A stretch of DNA of 23,682 nt from an uncultured Dorea sp. (GTDB taxonomy: Bacteria > Bacillota > Clostridia > Lachnospirales > Lachnospiraceae), in contig CAPEBR010000054.1 in assembly GCA_948602995.1 (NCBI GenBank), positions 1 to 23,682 on the forward strand, given 5' to 3'. The notes under the pieces were generated by a model. That model was not told the DNA's origin. It saw only the letters and a list, made by a program, of their open reading frames with translations, and made no database searches. Made by a program: the position numbers and the translations under genes. Positions 6,514 to 13,494 of this stretch are shown here, in pieces. Positions within the stretch are counted from its first letter, which is position 1. The number at the start of each line of letters is the position of its first letter.

Positions 6514-6753
6514 ATGGGGGAATATGAAACGTATGGAAATCAGAGGTTTCAGACATTGTTTGCGGAGCTGACAGATTATGAGAAAAGAGGAGTCTACATA
6601 CTCATCAATGGTCTGCCGGCAAGCCCGATGCAGATTGTGCAGGCGCATAGTATGCGGGAGGAAGGGGTCTATATGAGAGACTACGTGCTGAATGATAAAG
6701 GAGATGTAAAGGAGCTGGACTTCCAGGATTTAAAGAAAACGGCAGGCAATTAA
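6514..6753 (+). CDS. Small conserved-looking protein of unknown function
   Basis: A 79-aa soluble protein starting behind AAAAGGAGGG with good spacing. Features visible: an aromatic and acidic N-terminus (GEYETYGNQRFQTLF), a central helix-strand segment around GVYILINGLPASP, and a DYVLNDKGDVKELDF tail. There is no signal peptide, membrane segment or Cys motif. It follows a long structured leader and precedes a hairpin left by a repeat remnant. Codon use and a strong ribosome site argue that it is expressed; no function can be assigned. Confidence 0.65.
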   Translation: MGEYETYGNQRFQTLFAELTDYEKRGVYILINGLPASPMQIVQAHSMREEGVYMRDYVLNDKGDVKELDFQDLKKTAGN

Positions 6754-6783
6754 GAAAAAAAGGATTGTAAATACCCCTCAGCG

Positions 6784-6809
6784 CGTCCCTTTGGGACGTG
6801 AATAGTAAT
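6784..6809. repeat. Right-end remnant of MITE family A
   Basis: The stem CGTCCC (6784-6789) and GGGACG (6793-6798) is followed by GTGAATAGTAAT, one base different from the right end GTGAATAGTAAC of the complete copies. No left half or direct repeat is visible. It lies 30 bp after the preceding stop codon and just upstream of the next gene's promoter. Confidence 0.6.
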
Positions 6810-6826
6810 AAATGTCGAAATAAGTG

Positions 6827-6855
6827 GTGACGTGTGTCGTCTGTTTTGTTATAAT
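6827..6855 (+). promoter_or_regulatory. Promoter of the GH18 hydrolase gene
   Basis: -35-like GTGACG (6827-6832), 17-nt spacer, consensus -10 TATAAT (6850-6855). It lies 22 nt upstream of the ATG at 6878, leaving a leader that just contains AGGAGG. Confidence 0.55.
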
Positions 6856-6877
6856 AGGGTCTAGCAGGAGGTGCAGC

Positions 6878-9010
6878 ATGGAAGATAGAGAGAAAAAAAG
6901 CCGTGGATCCTCAGACCGTATGGAAGGCATAGACCGGAGTGTAAGAAGGCGGAAGGCGGAAGGTTTACCGGAGACGGCAGCAGGACGCGCAGTCAGAAAC
7001 CAGATACCGGGAGAACGCAAGAGACGTACAAGTACGGCGTCAGACAGTTCTGTGGTACGGGAAGCTTCAGATAGAGCAAGGCGTACAGGAGAGAGTATGC
7101 CGGGAACAGGCAGGATACGGGGCGCAGCAGGGTCTGACCGGAGCCGGAGAAGACGTTCTCCGGGGAGAGAAGACCAGGCGATACCGGGACGTGTTCCGAG
7201 AAGGCCTGGTACTGCAGGCATGGGAGACAGAAGACAGGCTTCAAGAAAGATGCAGGCTAAAAGAAGGAGAAAGAGAAATCTTGGCCTTAAGATTGCACTG
7301 TTCATCTTATTTATAATAGCAGCAGCGGCAGCAATATTTTTATGGAAACGCTACAGTCCTTCAAAGGAAAAAGCTGATAGAAAAGAATATTATGGAATAG
7401 AAAATGAAAATCAGATGGCTGTTATTATAGATAACGAGATTGTGGAGCCCCATGGAATGATGTCGGATGGCAAGGCATATCTGCAGTATGAGCTTGTAAG
7501 GGATTATGTAAACGGAAGATTTTACTGGGATCCCAACGAGAACGTTCTGCTGTATACACTTCCGAATGATACGGTGTCTGTCGAAGTGGGAAGCAAGGAA
7601 TATATGGTTTCCAAGAAAAAGGACAGCATGGACTACGTCATCTTAAAGACAGAGGGAAGTACAGCTTATATTGCATTGGACTTTATTCAGAAGTATACGA
7701 ATATTGACTTCCAGCTCTACCAGGATCCGGACAGGGTTATGATTGTGAAGGACTGGGGTGAGAAAGAGATTGCAGAGGTAAAGAAAAATACGCAGGTCCG
7801 CTGCCTCGCCGGGGTTAAGAGCAAGGTGCTTACCGAGATCAGTAAAAAGGACGAGGTAACCGTGATCGAGGATGAAGGCGACTGGAAGAAGGTCCGCACA
7901 AAGGACGGATTTATCGGCTATGCAAAGAACAGCGCCCTGAGACCGGAGGAGAAGAAAACTCTGTCCAGAGATTTTGAAGAGCCGGAGTATACTGGCATTA
8001 AGAAGGATTATATCATTAATATGGCCTGGCATAATGTGACGAATACAGATGCAAATGAAGGAGTTCTGCAGCGGATTGCAGAAAGCAAAGGACTTACAAC
8101 GATTTCACCCACCTGGTTTCATGTGCAGGACGTCAAGGGAAATATAGACTCCATTGCCTCCTCAGATTATGTAAATTATGCACACCAGGCGAATATTGAG
8201 GTGTGGGGAGCGCTTAGGGATTTTGACGGGGGGATTAGCTCTTATGATGAATCCTATGAGCTTCTAAGCCGCACGTCAAGCAGAGAGAATCTGATCAATC
8301 AGGTGATTGCGGAGGCGCTCCAGGTGGGAATGGACGGGATCAATGTGGATTTCGAGCTTATATCAGAGGAATGCGGAGAGCACTATATCCAGTTTATCCG
8401 TGAGTTGTCTGTAAGGTGCAGACAGAATTCAATTGTGTTGTCTGTGGATAACTATGTGCCCCAGGGCTACAATATGCAGTATAACCGCAGGGAGCAGGGA
8501 ATTGTGGCGGATTATGTGATTATAATGGGATATGACGAGCATTACGGCGGTTCTCCGGAGGCAGGCTCTGTAGCGTCCTTTAATTACGTGAAGACCGGGA
8601 TTGAGGAGACGTTAAAGGAAGTTCCTGCAGAGAAGATCATAAGCGGTGTGCCCTTCTTTACGAGACTCTGGTCTGAGAGACCGAAGACAGAGGAGGAGCT
8701 TGCTGAAGATCAGGGGACAGAAGCTGCGGAATACAGTATGAAGGTAACCAGTGAAGCGCTCGGGATGGAAGAGGCCCAGAACCGTATAAAAGAGGCGGGA
8801 GCCGAGGCAGTCTGGGATGAGGAGACACAGCAGAACTTTGCTACATGGGAAAGTGAAGGCGAGACCTATAAGATCTGGCTTGAAGATACAGACTCCCTGG
8901 AGCAGAAGCTGAAGCTCATGAAGGATAACGGACTTGCCGGGACAGCGGCATGGGCGCTCGGGCAGGAAGATTCCAAGGTTTGGAAGTTGATTCAGAAGTA
9001 CACGAATTAG
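6878..9010 (+). CDS. Membrane-anchored SH3 / GH18 cell-wall glycoside hydrolase
   Basis: A 710-aa membrane-anchored enzyme predicted to cut N-acetylglucosamine-containing glycan, most likely peptidoglycan or spore cortex. Order: an Arg-rich cytoplasmic tail (1-135, many RR/RRR/GR motifs), one transmembrane helix (about 137-159), a copper-amine-oxidase-N-like stalk domain (about 185-300), an SH3 domain (about 304-353), and a GH18 barrel (about 380-705). The GH18 signature DGINVDFE is intact with Asp491 and Glu493 as catalytic acids. I chose ATG 6878, preceded by AGGAGG; the open frame reaches 6824 but has no ribosome site there. Its neighbour cwlD, a spore-cortex amidase, suggests a role in spore wall processing, as for YaaH/YdhD-like GH18 proteins (inference). 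Confidence 0.85.
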   Translation: MEDREKKSRGSSDRMEGIDRSVRRRKAEGLPETAAGRAVRNQIPGERKRRTSTASDSSVVREASDRARRTGESMPGTGRIRGAAGSDRSRRRRSPGREDQAIPGRVPRRPGTAGMGDRRQASRKMQAKRRRKRNLGLKIALFILFIIAAAAAIFLWKRYSPSKEKADRKEYYGIENENQMAVIIDNEIVEPHGMMSDGKAYLQYELVRDYVNGRFYWDPNENVLLYTLPNDTVSVEVGSKEYMVSKKKDSMDYVILKTEGSTAYIALDFIQKYTNIDFQLYQDPDRVMIVKDWGEKEIAEVKKNTQVRCLAGVKSKVLTEISKKDEVTVIEDEGDWKKVRTKDGFIGYAKNSALRPEEKKTLSRDFEEPEYTGIKKDYIINMAWHNVTNTDANEGVLQRIAESKGLTTISPTWFHVQDVKGNIDSIASSDYVNYAHQANIEVWGALRDFDGGISSYDESYELLSRTSSRENLINQVIAEALQVGMDGINVDFELISEECGEHYIQFIRELSVRCRQNSIVLSVDNYVPQGYNMQYNRREQGIVADYVIIMGYDEHYGGSPEAGSVASFNYVKTGIEETLKEVPAEKIISGVPFFTRLWSERPKTEEELAEDQGTEAAEYSMKVTSEALGMEEAQNRIKEAGAEAVWDEETQQNFATWESEGETYKIWLEDTDSLEQKLKLMKDNGLAGTAAWALGQEDSKVWKLIQKYTN

Positions 9011-9077
9011 TGGAATGTCAAATCCCAGCGGACGTGACAGCTCATATTGAATAGTTACGAATAATGAAAATAAAATG

Positions 9078-9120
9078 CCTCCGGCAGTCATATATTTAAT
9101 TAATATAGACTGCCAGGAGG
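9078..9120 (+). promoter_or_regulatory. Terminator-like hairpin that contains the cwlD ribosome site
   Basis: CCTCCGGCAGTC (9078-9089) pairs with GACTGCC-A-GGAGG (9108-9120), giving a 12-bp stem with one bulged A. The 3' arm ends in the GGAGG ribosome site of cwlD and is followed by TGTTTTTAT, like an intrinsic terminator. When folded it would hide the cwlD ribosome site and could also end the GH18 transcript. Confidence 0.6.
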
Positions 9121-9129
9121 TGTTTTTAT

Positions 9130-9822
9130 ATGAAAAAAATAGAGCTTGCCATAATGTTACTTTTACTGGCGGCACTCCTGTCGGCGGGAAGCTACCTGAA
9201 AAACCAGGTTTCCTCTGACAAGGTAAGGGCAGATGGAAATGTGATTGTGGTAGACTGCGGACATGGGGAAAATGACCCGGGAAAGATTGGGGTAAATGAT
9301 GTGCTTGAAAAGGATATTAACCTGAAAATAGGAAAACTATTAGAGAAGAGACTTAAGAAAAAGGGCTATAAGGTTGTCATGACAAGGACAGAGGATAAAA
9401 TACTGGCAGATGAGGGGAGCAATAATAGAAAGGCAGAAGATATGAAGGCACGGGTAGCACTTATTAACAAGGAGAGGCCTGCTCTAGCAGTGAGTGTACA
9501 CCAGAACAGCTACCATGAGGCAGGCGTAAAGGGAGCACAGGTTTTTTATTATTCTCATTCTGCAGAAGGTGAAGCAGCAGCAGCCATTATGCAGAAAGCC
9601 CTGCTTAGTGCGGACCCAGGCAACACAAGGCAGGCAAAATCAAATGAGAGCTATTATCTCCTTAAACGGACAGAGGTGCCGACTATCATTGTAGAATGCG
9701 GATTCCTTAGTAATCCGGAGGAGGCAGAGCTTCTTGCAAGTGAAGAATATCAGAAAAAGATTGCAGATGCAATAGCAGAAGGAACAGAGATGTATTTAAA
9801 TAGCAGCGGAATAAGTAACTAA
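9130..9822 (+). CDS. cwlD: N-acetylmuramoyl-L-alanine amidase CwlD-like
   Basis: Zinc amidase of the Amidase_3 family. CwlD removes peptide side chains from muramic acid during spore cortex synthesis, the first step to muramic-delta-lactam. The 230-aa protein has an N-terminal membrane anchor or signal (about 5-22) and the catalytic fold with zinc ligands H45 (DCGHG), E60 and H124 (SVHQN), and the catalytic Glu189 (VECGFLSN). Length matches CwlD rather than larger multi-domain amidases. The start follows GGAGG, which is locked in a hairpin, so translation or read-through from upstream may be controlled. It lies 119 nt after the GH18 gene, on the same strand. Confidence 0.88.
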   Translation: MKKIELAIMLLLLAALLSAGSYLKNQVSSDKVRADGNVIVVDCGHGENDPGKIGVNDVLEKDINLKIGKLLEKRLKKKGYKVVMTRTEDKILADEGSNNRKAEDMKARVALINKERPALAVSVHQNSYHEAGVKGAQVFYYSHSAEGEAAAAIMQKALLSADPGNTRQAKSNESYYLLKRTEVPTIIVECGFLSNPEEAELLASEEYQKKIADAIAEGTEMYLNSSGISN

Positions 9823-9843
9823 CAGGGTATTCTGTTTTCCCCC

Positions 9844-9873
9844 TTGTGTGATACGAAGAAGCTGTAGTATAAT
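9844..9873 (+). promoter_or_regulatory. Promoter directly in front of the Sua5 gene
   Basis: -35 TTGTGT (9844-9849), 18-nt spacer, consensus -10 TATAAT (9868-9873). The ATG lies only 8 nt after the -10, so transcription would start at or within a base or two of the start codon. Confidence 0.55.
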
Positions 9874-9880
9874 AGGGGGC

Positions 9881-10966
9881 ATGAAAACCATAATAAAAAA
9901 ACTAGACAGAACAAAGCTTGAGCAGGATGAAAGTAAAGCAATCATTGCGCAGGCAGGCAGAATCCTTCGGGAAGGAGGTCTTGTGGCATTTCCCACAGAG
10001 ACAGTGTATGGTCTGGGCGCGGATGGGCTTAACGAAGCGGCGGCAGGAAAGATCTATGCTGCCAAGGGGCGTCCCTCGGACAATCCGCTGATTATACACA
10101 TTGCCAGTATGGAGGCACTTGGAAGGATAGCCGTGGAGATTCCAGAGGCTGCAGTCACTGTTGCGCAAAAGTACTGGCCTGGACCGCTTACCATGATTTT
10201 TCAGAAAACAGACGAGGTGCCTTACGGAACAACCGGCGGGCTTGAAACTGTGGCAGTCCGCATGCCATGTGATAAGACTGCGCAGGCCGTTATTCTCGCC
10301 GGCGGAGGGTATATTGCCGCGCCGAGTGCGAATACGTCAGGAAGACCAAGCCCTACAAAGGCAGAGCATGTGAAGGAGGATCTGGAGGGCAGGATTGACA
10401 TGATTGTGGATGGCGGGGCAGCCGGGATCGGAGTGGAATCGACGATTCTTGATATGACAGTAACTCCGCCTATGATTCTGAGGCCGGGCGCCATTACGAG
10501 AGAGATGCTAAGGGAGCTGATAGGGGATGTATCTGTAGATCAGACACTGATTACCAGTGACAGCAGCAAGCCCCCCAAGGCGCCGGGAATGAAATATCGC
10601 CATTACGCGCCGAAGGCAGAGCTTACAATTGTGGAAGGCGGACTTTTGGATGTAATCAGTGCAATTAACCAGATAACAGGGGAAAAGTCAGGAGCCGGAT
10701 ACCGCGTGGGAATCATAGGAACAGATGAGACAATAGACAAATACCGCGGCGGCATTATAAAAAGCATAGGAACCCGCCAGGACGAGGATACAATTGCAAG
10801 CCATCTCTATGAGATTCTGCGGGAATTTGACAGCGAAGAGGTGGATTATATATTTAGCGAATCATTTCCTGCGGGCGGAATTGGAAGCGCGGTCATGAAC
10901 CGTCTTTTAAAAGCAGCAGGCCATCATGTGATAGAGGCCAGGCCTCATGTGGCTGAGGTAAAGTAA
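9881..10966 (+). CDS. sua5: Threonylcarbamoyl-AMP synthase, Sua5 type
   Basis: Makes threonylcarbamoyl-AMP from threonine, bicarbonate and ATP, the first step in forming the t6A37 modification of ANN-decoding tRNAs. The 361-aa protein has the YrdC domain (about 20-205: AFPTETVYGLG, K62-G-R-P-S-D-N-P, PSANTSGRPSPT) and a C-terminal Sua5 domain (about 235-361) joined through a PGMKYRHYAP motif, so it is the long Sua5 form rather than short TsaC. I chose ATG 9881; a GTG at 9848 is also in frame but has no ribosome site. The purine-rich AGGGGG ends one base before the ATG, too close to act, so the message may be leaderless. The dCMP deaminase gene follows by 50 nt. Confidence 0.93.
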   Translation: MKTIIKKLDRTKLEQDESKAIIAQAGRILREGGLVAFPTETVYGLGADGLNEAAAGKIYAAKGRPSDNPLIIHIASMEALGRIAVEIPEAAVTVAQKYWPGPLTMIFQKTDEVPYGTTGGLETVAVRMPCDKTAQAVILAGGGYIAAPSANTSGRPSPTKAEHVKEDLEGRIDMIVDGGAAGIGVESTILDMTVTPPMILRPGAITREMLRELIGDVSVDQTLITSDSSKPPKAPGMKYRHYAPKAELTIVEGGLLDVISAINQITGEKSGAGYRVGIIGTDETIDKYRGGIIKSIGTRQDEDTIASHLYEILREFDSEEVDYIFSESFPAGGIGSAVMNRLLKAAGHHVIEARPHVAEVK

Positions 10967-11016
10967 TAAGGCATGCTGTGTACAGCTTCGCAGTAGCAAA
11001 ATAATGGAGAGAAAAA

Positions 11017-11505
11017 ATGGGAAATAAAAGAGAAGGTTACATTAGTTGGGATGAATATTTTATGGGGGTGGCAGTTCTGTCCGGACTGCGTTCCAAAGAT
11101 CCGAATACGCAGGTTGGCTGCTGTATCGTAAGCCAGGATAACAAGATCCTGTCCATGGGATACAACGGATTTCCGTCAGGCTGCTCAGACGATGAATTTC
11201 CATGGATAAGAGAGGGAGAAGATCCTCTGGAGACGAAATATTTATATACAGTACACAGCGAGCTCAATGCAATTCTTAATTACCGTGGAGGGAGCCTGGA
11301 GGGGGCGAAGCTGTATGTATCCCTGTTTCCGTGCAACGAATGCGCGAAGGCGATTATACAGAGCGGTATCAAGGAGGTCATCTACGACTGCAATAAATAC
11401 GAGGGGACGCCAACCGTAAAAGCATCCATGCGGATGTTTGACGCGGCAGGAGTCAGATACCATCCGTATCACCGGACAGGAAGAATAATAGAACTGGAAA
11501 TTTAA
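11017..11505 (+). CDS. dCMP deaminase family protein (ComEB-like)
   Basis: Zinc enzyme that deaminates dCMP to dUMP, feeding thymidylate synthesis. The 162-aa protein has the cytidine/deoxycytidylate deaminase signature: H80-S-E82 (zinc ligand and catalytic Glu) and P-C106-x-x-C109 (zinc ligands), plus SKDPNTQVG and GYNGFPSG substrate motifs near the N-terminus. It resembles Bacillus ComEB but is shorter than many members. The start is behind GGAGAG. It probably shares a transcript with the Sua5 gene 50 nt upstream. Its stop codon overlaps the left arm of a palindromic repeat, so the repeat has landed exactly at, or replaced, the end of this gene. Confidence 0.9.
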   Translation: MGNKREGYISWDEYFMGVAVLSGLRSKDPNTQVGCCIVSQDNKILSMGYNGFPSGCSDDEFPWIREGEDPLETKYLYTVHSELNAILNYRGGSLEGAKLYVSLFPCNECAKAIIQSGIKEVIYDCNKYEGTPTVKASMRMFDAAGVRYHPYHRTGRIIELEI

Positions 11506-11597
11506 CCAATTGGGGACGGGGCATTTTTTACATCAGAAGCTCCACTGGAGCTTCTGATACGCGCTATGGCGAATAATGCCCCGTCCCCGAATTGGTT
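11504..11597. repeat. REPIN-like palindrome with GGGGACGGGGCATT arms
   Basis: The left arm AACCAATT plus GGGGACGGGGCATT (11504-11525) pairs with the right arm (11575-11597, one extra G at 11589). In the centre a perfect 13-bp stem, ATCAGAAGCTCCA with TGGAGCTTCTGAT, closes a 1-nt loop (11532-11558). The whole element forms a double hairpin of 94 bp. It covers the stop of the dCMP deaminase gene and the last codons of yaaL, and could serve as a terminator for both convergent genes. GGGGACGGGG-type palindromes look like REP/REPIN sequences moved by RAYT transposases (recollection; no transposase here). Confidence 0.75.
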
Positions 11598-11824
11598 TCG
11601 GCCTGCCGGAGCAGGAACTGGTATTTTTTCCATGCAGCGTTTCCTTCATAGATGTAGGCATCAATCAGATCCGGATCACATGCATTCTGGAACTTTGTGT
11701 AGGCATTTTCGATATTTCTCTTTGCCTGCGCAATCTCATCAAGGATCGTGTTGTGATCTGGATCAAAGGAAAGACGCCGGTATACGTCTTCTTCAGTAGT
11801 TTTTCCCCGGGCAAATAACCGCAT
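11564..11824 (-). CDS. yaaL: DUF2508 (YaaL-like) protein with repeat-encoded C-terminus
   Basis: An 86-aa acidic, helical protein of the DUF2508/YaaL family, function unknown. Family features seen: a central helix DEIAQAKRNIENAYTKFQNA and the hallmark DPDLIDAYIYEGNAAWKKYQFLLRQA. I chose ATG 11824, which has GGAGG 7 nt upstream; an upstream in-frame ATG at 11842 overlaps that ribosome site. The normal protein appears to end near LLRQAET; the last nine residues (NSGTGHYSP) and the stop are read from the right arm and loop of the palindromic repeat. In Bacillus yaaL lies beside bofA on the same strand (established knowledge); here bofA is 1.4 kb away on the other strand. Confidence 0.82.
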   Translation of the reverse strand: MRLFARGKTTEEDVYRRLSFDPDHNTILDEIAQAKRNIENAYTKFQNACDPDLIDAYIYEGNAAWKKYQFLLRQAETNSGTGHYSP

Positions 11825-11870
11825 TCGTCCACCTCCATGCAATGAATTTTTTGTAAAGATGTGTATTCCT

Positions 11871-12015
11871 GTTACTATTCACGGCTCAGGAATGCGCGTA
11901 AGCTGCGCATTCCGTGAGAACATGATACAGGGGTGAGGGGCGGTTTTGCGTAGCAAAACTTGGAATACCGCCCCGAATTGTTACTATGAGCGGCCTTCCA
12001 GGCCGGAATAGTAAC
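11871..12015. mobile_element. MITE family A, complete copy 2 (145 bp, 8-bp target duplication)
   Basis: Begins GTTACTATTC and ends GAATAGTAAC, flanked by the perfect 8-bp direct repeat GTATTCCT at 11863-11870 and 12016-12023. Internal hairpins: GGAATGCGC/GCGCATTCC on the left, CGGTTTTGCG/CGCAAAACC-like and GGGGCGG/CCGCCCC in the middle, and a right module GTTACTAT...ATAGTAAC around CGGCCT/AGGCCG. Shared internal words with copy 1 include GAxAxxATGATxCAGG. It lies between the start of yaaL and the end of glsA. Confidence 0.87.
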
Positions 12016-12055
12016 GTATTCCTCTCTTATGTAGTATGGACAATTTTTGTCAATA

Positions 12056-12967
12056 TTAAGCAAAGATATGTAAGTTCAGTTCCTTTGAAAGGGTTCGCAG
12101 GATGGAGCGGCCGGCGATGCTGTTCCCTTTTGCATCAAGGGAAGGTCCGAAGATCCCGATTCCCATCTTTTTGTCTGCTACGGAGAGAATCCCGCCGCCG
12201 ACTCCGCTCTTTGAGGGAACCCCTACATGTACTGCGAATTCGCCGGAGCCGTCATACATGCCGCATGTCAGCATGATGGTCTTAACTACTTGTACTACGT
12301 CTTCCTCTAGAAGCTGCTCTCCGGTTTCGGGATGAATCCCGCCCCGGGCCAGCACGAGGCCGAAGTTCGCAAGGCTTTCGGCAGTTACATTTAAGGAGCA
12401 CATACGCACATAGAAGTCAAGGCTTTCCTGTACGCTTCCGCTGGTGATGATGCCTTTGCTCTCCAAAAGATAGGCAATTGCCTTGTTCCTGGAGATGTGG
12501 TTCATCTCCGAGAGATAGACATCGGTATTCAGTGTGATGTCATCATCCATACAGAGACGGCGGGTAATCTGCAGCATTTTTTTGAAACTGATGATCGGGG
12601 TGAGGTAGCTTGCAATCGCAATGGCTCCTGAGTTGATCATTGGATTATAGGGATAATTATTGGAAAGGTCGAGCTTGATCAGGGAATTGAATGCATCGCC
12701 GGAAGGCTCCATCCCGACCTTTTCAAAGACCTTGTAAAAGCCGCAGCGTTCCAGGGCAACGGCAAGTGTAATTACCTTGGAAATGCTCTGAATGGTGAAG
12801 CGGACATCATAGTCCCCCACAGCTTCTTTTTTTCCATCGCTTGTGTAAATACAGACGCCAAGCTGGTTTTTGTCCACCCTTCCTAATTCCGGGATGTAGG
12901 AGGCTGTTTCCCCATATATTACCTCTTCCCGGCCTTTTCCAAGGGCACGTTCTAGAATTTCTCTCAA
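12056..12967 (-). CDS. glsA: Glutaminase A
   Basis: Hydrolyses L-glutamine to glutamate and ammonia in the cytoplasm; used for nitrogen supply and for acid resistance. The 303-aa protein is full length for the family and has the serine-dependent, beta-lactamase-like fold with nucleophile Ser61 and Lys64 in SISK, plus PYNPMINSGAIA, the conserved LANFGLVLARGG block and a GVPSKSGVGGG loop. The start is TTG at 12967, set by GGAGG 7 nt upstream. Its neighbours (yaaL downstream on the same strand, bofA divergent) have no metabolic link, and MITE copies flank it on both sides. Confidence 0.95.
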   Translation of the reverse strand: MREILERALGKGREEVIYGETASYIPELGRVDKNQLGVCIYTSDGKKEAVGDYDVRFTIQSISKVITLAVALERCGFYKVFEKVGMEPSGDAFNSLIKLDLSNNYPYNPMINSGAIAIASYLTPIISFKKMLQITRRLCMDDDITLNTDVYLSEMNHISRNKAIAYLLESKGIITSGSVQESLDFYVRMCSLNVTAESLANFGLVLARGGIHPETGEQLLEEDVVQVVKTIMLTCGMYDGSGEFAVHVGVPSKSGVGGGILSVADKKMGIGIFGPSLDAKGNSIAGRSILRTLSKELNLHIFA

Positions 12968-13063
12968 TGTAATACCTCCGCTTTTTGTGATGTTTCTGAG
13001 AGAATTTTAACATTTACAAAGCATCTTTTCAATGAATAATTGCCAACTTAAATCTATACTGGT

Positions 13064-13151
13064 ATAAAATTATTACTGGTCACGGAGTGAACAGTAATAT
13101 AAAATTGCTGCTATAAGCGGACGATTAGTCTGTGAATAATAACATAAAATT
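13064..13151. mobile_element. MITE family A, internally deleted copy with three ATAAAATT repeats
   Basis: ATAAAATT occurs three times: 13064-13071, 13099-13106 and 13144-13151. Between the first two is a 27-bp near-palindrome (ATTACTG...CAGTAAT), and between the last two a 37-bp module that matches the right end of copy 1 (ATAAGCGGACGATTAGT, then GTGAATAATAAC). The outer ATAAAATT pair fits an 8-bp target duplication. The inner third copy suggests nested insertion or a recombination between elements. Confidence 0.65.
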
Positions 13152-13182
13152 CCGGATTTTCATATATACATGAAGTATCAGG

Positions 13183-13243
13183 GTTACTGTTCTCAAGTTA
13201 GGAATGCGCGTGGGCTGCGCATCCCGTAAGAATATGATGCAGG
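13183..13243. mobile_element. MITE family A, left-half copy abutting the bofA ribosome site
   Basis: Starts GTTACTGTTC and carries GGAATGCGCGTGGGCTGCGC, then ATCCCGTAAGAATATGATGCAGG. This matches the left half of copy 2 closely, but the right half is missing. The match stops four bases before the AGGAGG of bofA, so this repeat forms most of the bofA leader. Confidence 0.65.
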
Positions 13244-13261
13244 AAAAGGAGGGTGACTTGT

Positions 13262-13471
13262 ATGCCAGAAAGACAGCCGCATATTATGATTAATTTTTTT
13301 GTCCGTTTGATTCTGGGGATTGCCATGATATTTTTTGTAAACGAATTTTTAGAGTTTGAAAATATTGCTGTCCGGGTAGGAATGAATCCGCTTACCCTGC
13401 TTACATCCGGTGTGCTGGGGACGCCGGGTGTTGCACTTCTGTACGGGATTGCGTTTTACCGTGGATTATAA
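13262..13471 (+). CDS. bofA: BofA-family pro-sigma-K processing inhibitor
   Basis: In Bacillus, BofA is a membrane protein of the mother cell that holds the SpoIVFB protease inactive with SpoIVFA until the forespore signal releases it, delaying activation of sigma-K. This 69-aa protein has two hydrophobic segments (about 10-27 and 41-66) and the family hallmark near the C-terminus, VGMNPLTLLTSGVLGTPGVALL. The start at 13262 follows AAGGAGGG by 8 nt; an in-frame ATG or GTG further upstream lacks a site. Its leader is largely MITE sequence. Clostridial BofA homologs are common, but whether a SpoIVFB partner exists here cannot be seen. Confidence 0.82.
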   Translation: MPERQPHIMINFFVRLILGIAMIFFVNEFLEFENIAVRVGMNPLTLLTSGVLGTPGVALLYGIAFYRGL

Positions 13472-13494
13472 GGGGAAATGTCTGATCAATCCGG

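Noticed and set aside
6778..7305. A 175-codon minus-strand frame opposite the Arg-rich GH18 N-terminus
   Set aside because: Produced by the Arg-rich codons on the other strand; no ribosome site and no family resemblance.
8612..9175. A 187-codon minus-strand frame opposite the GH18 gene
   Set aside because: Lies antisense to a well supported enzyme gene, has no ribosome site, and its protein has no domain; a shadow frame.
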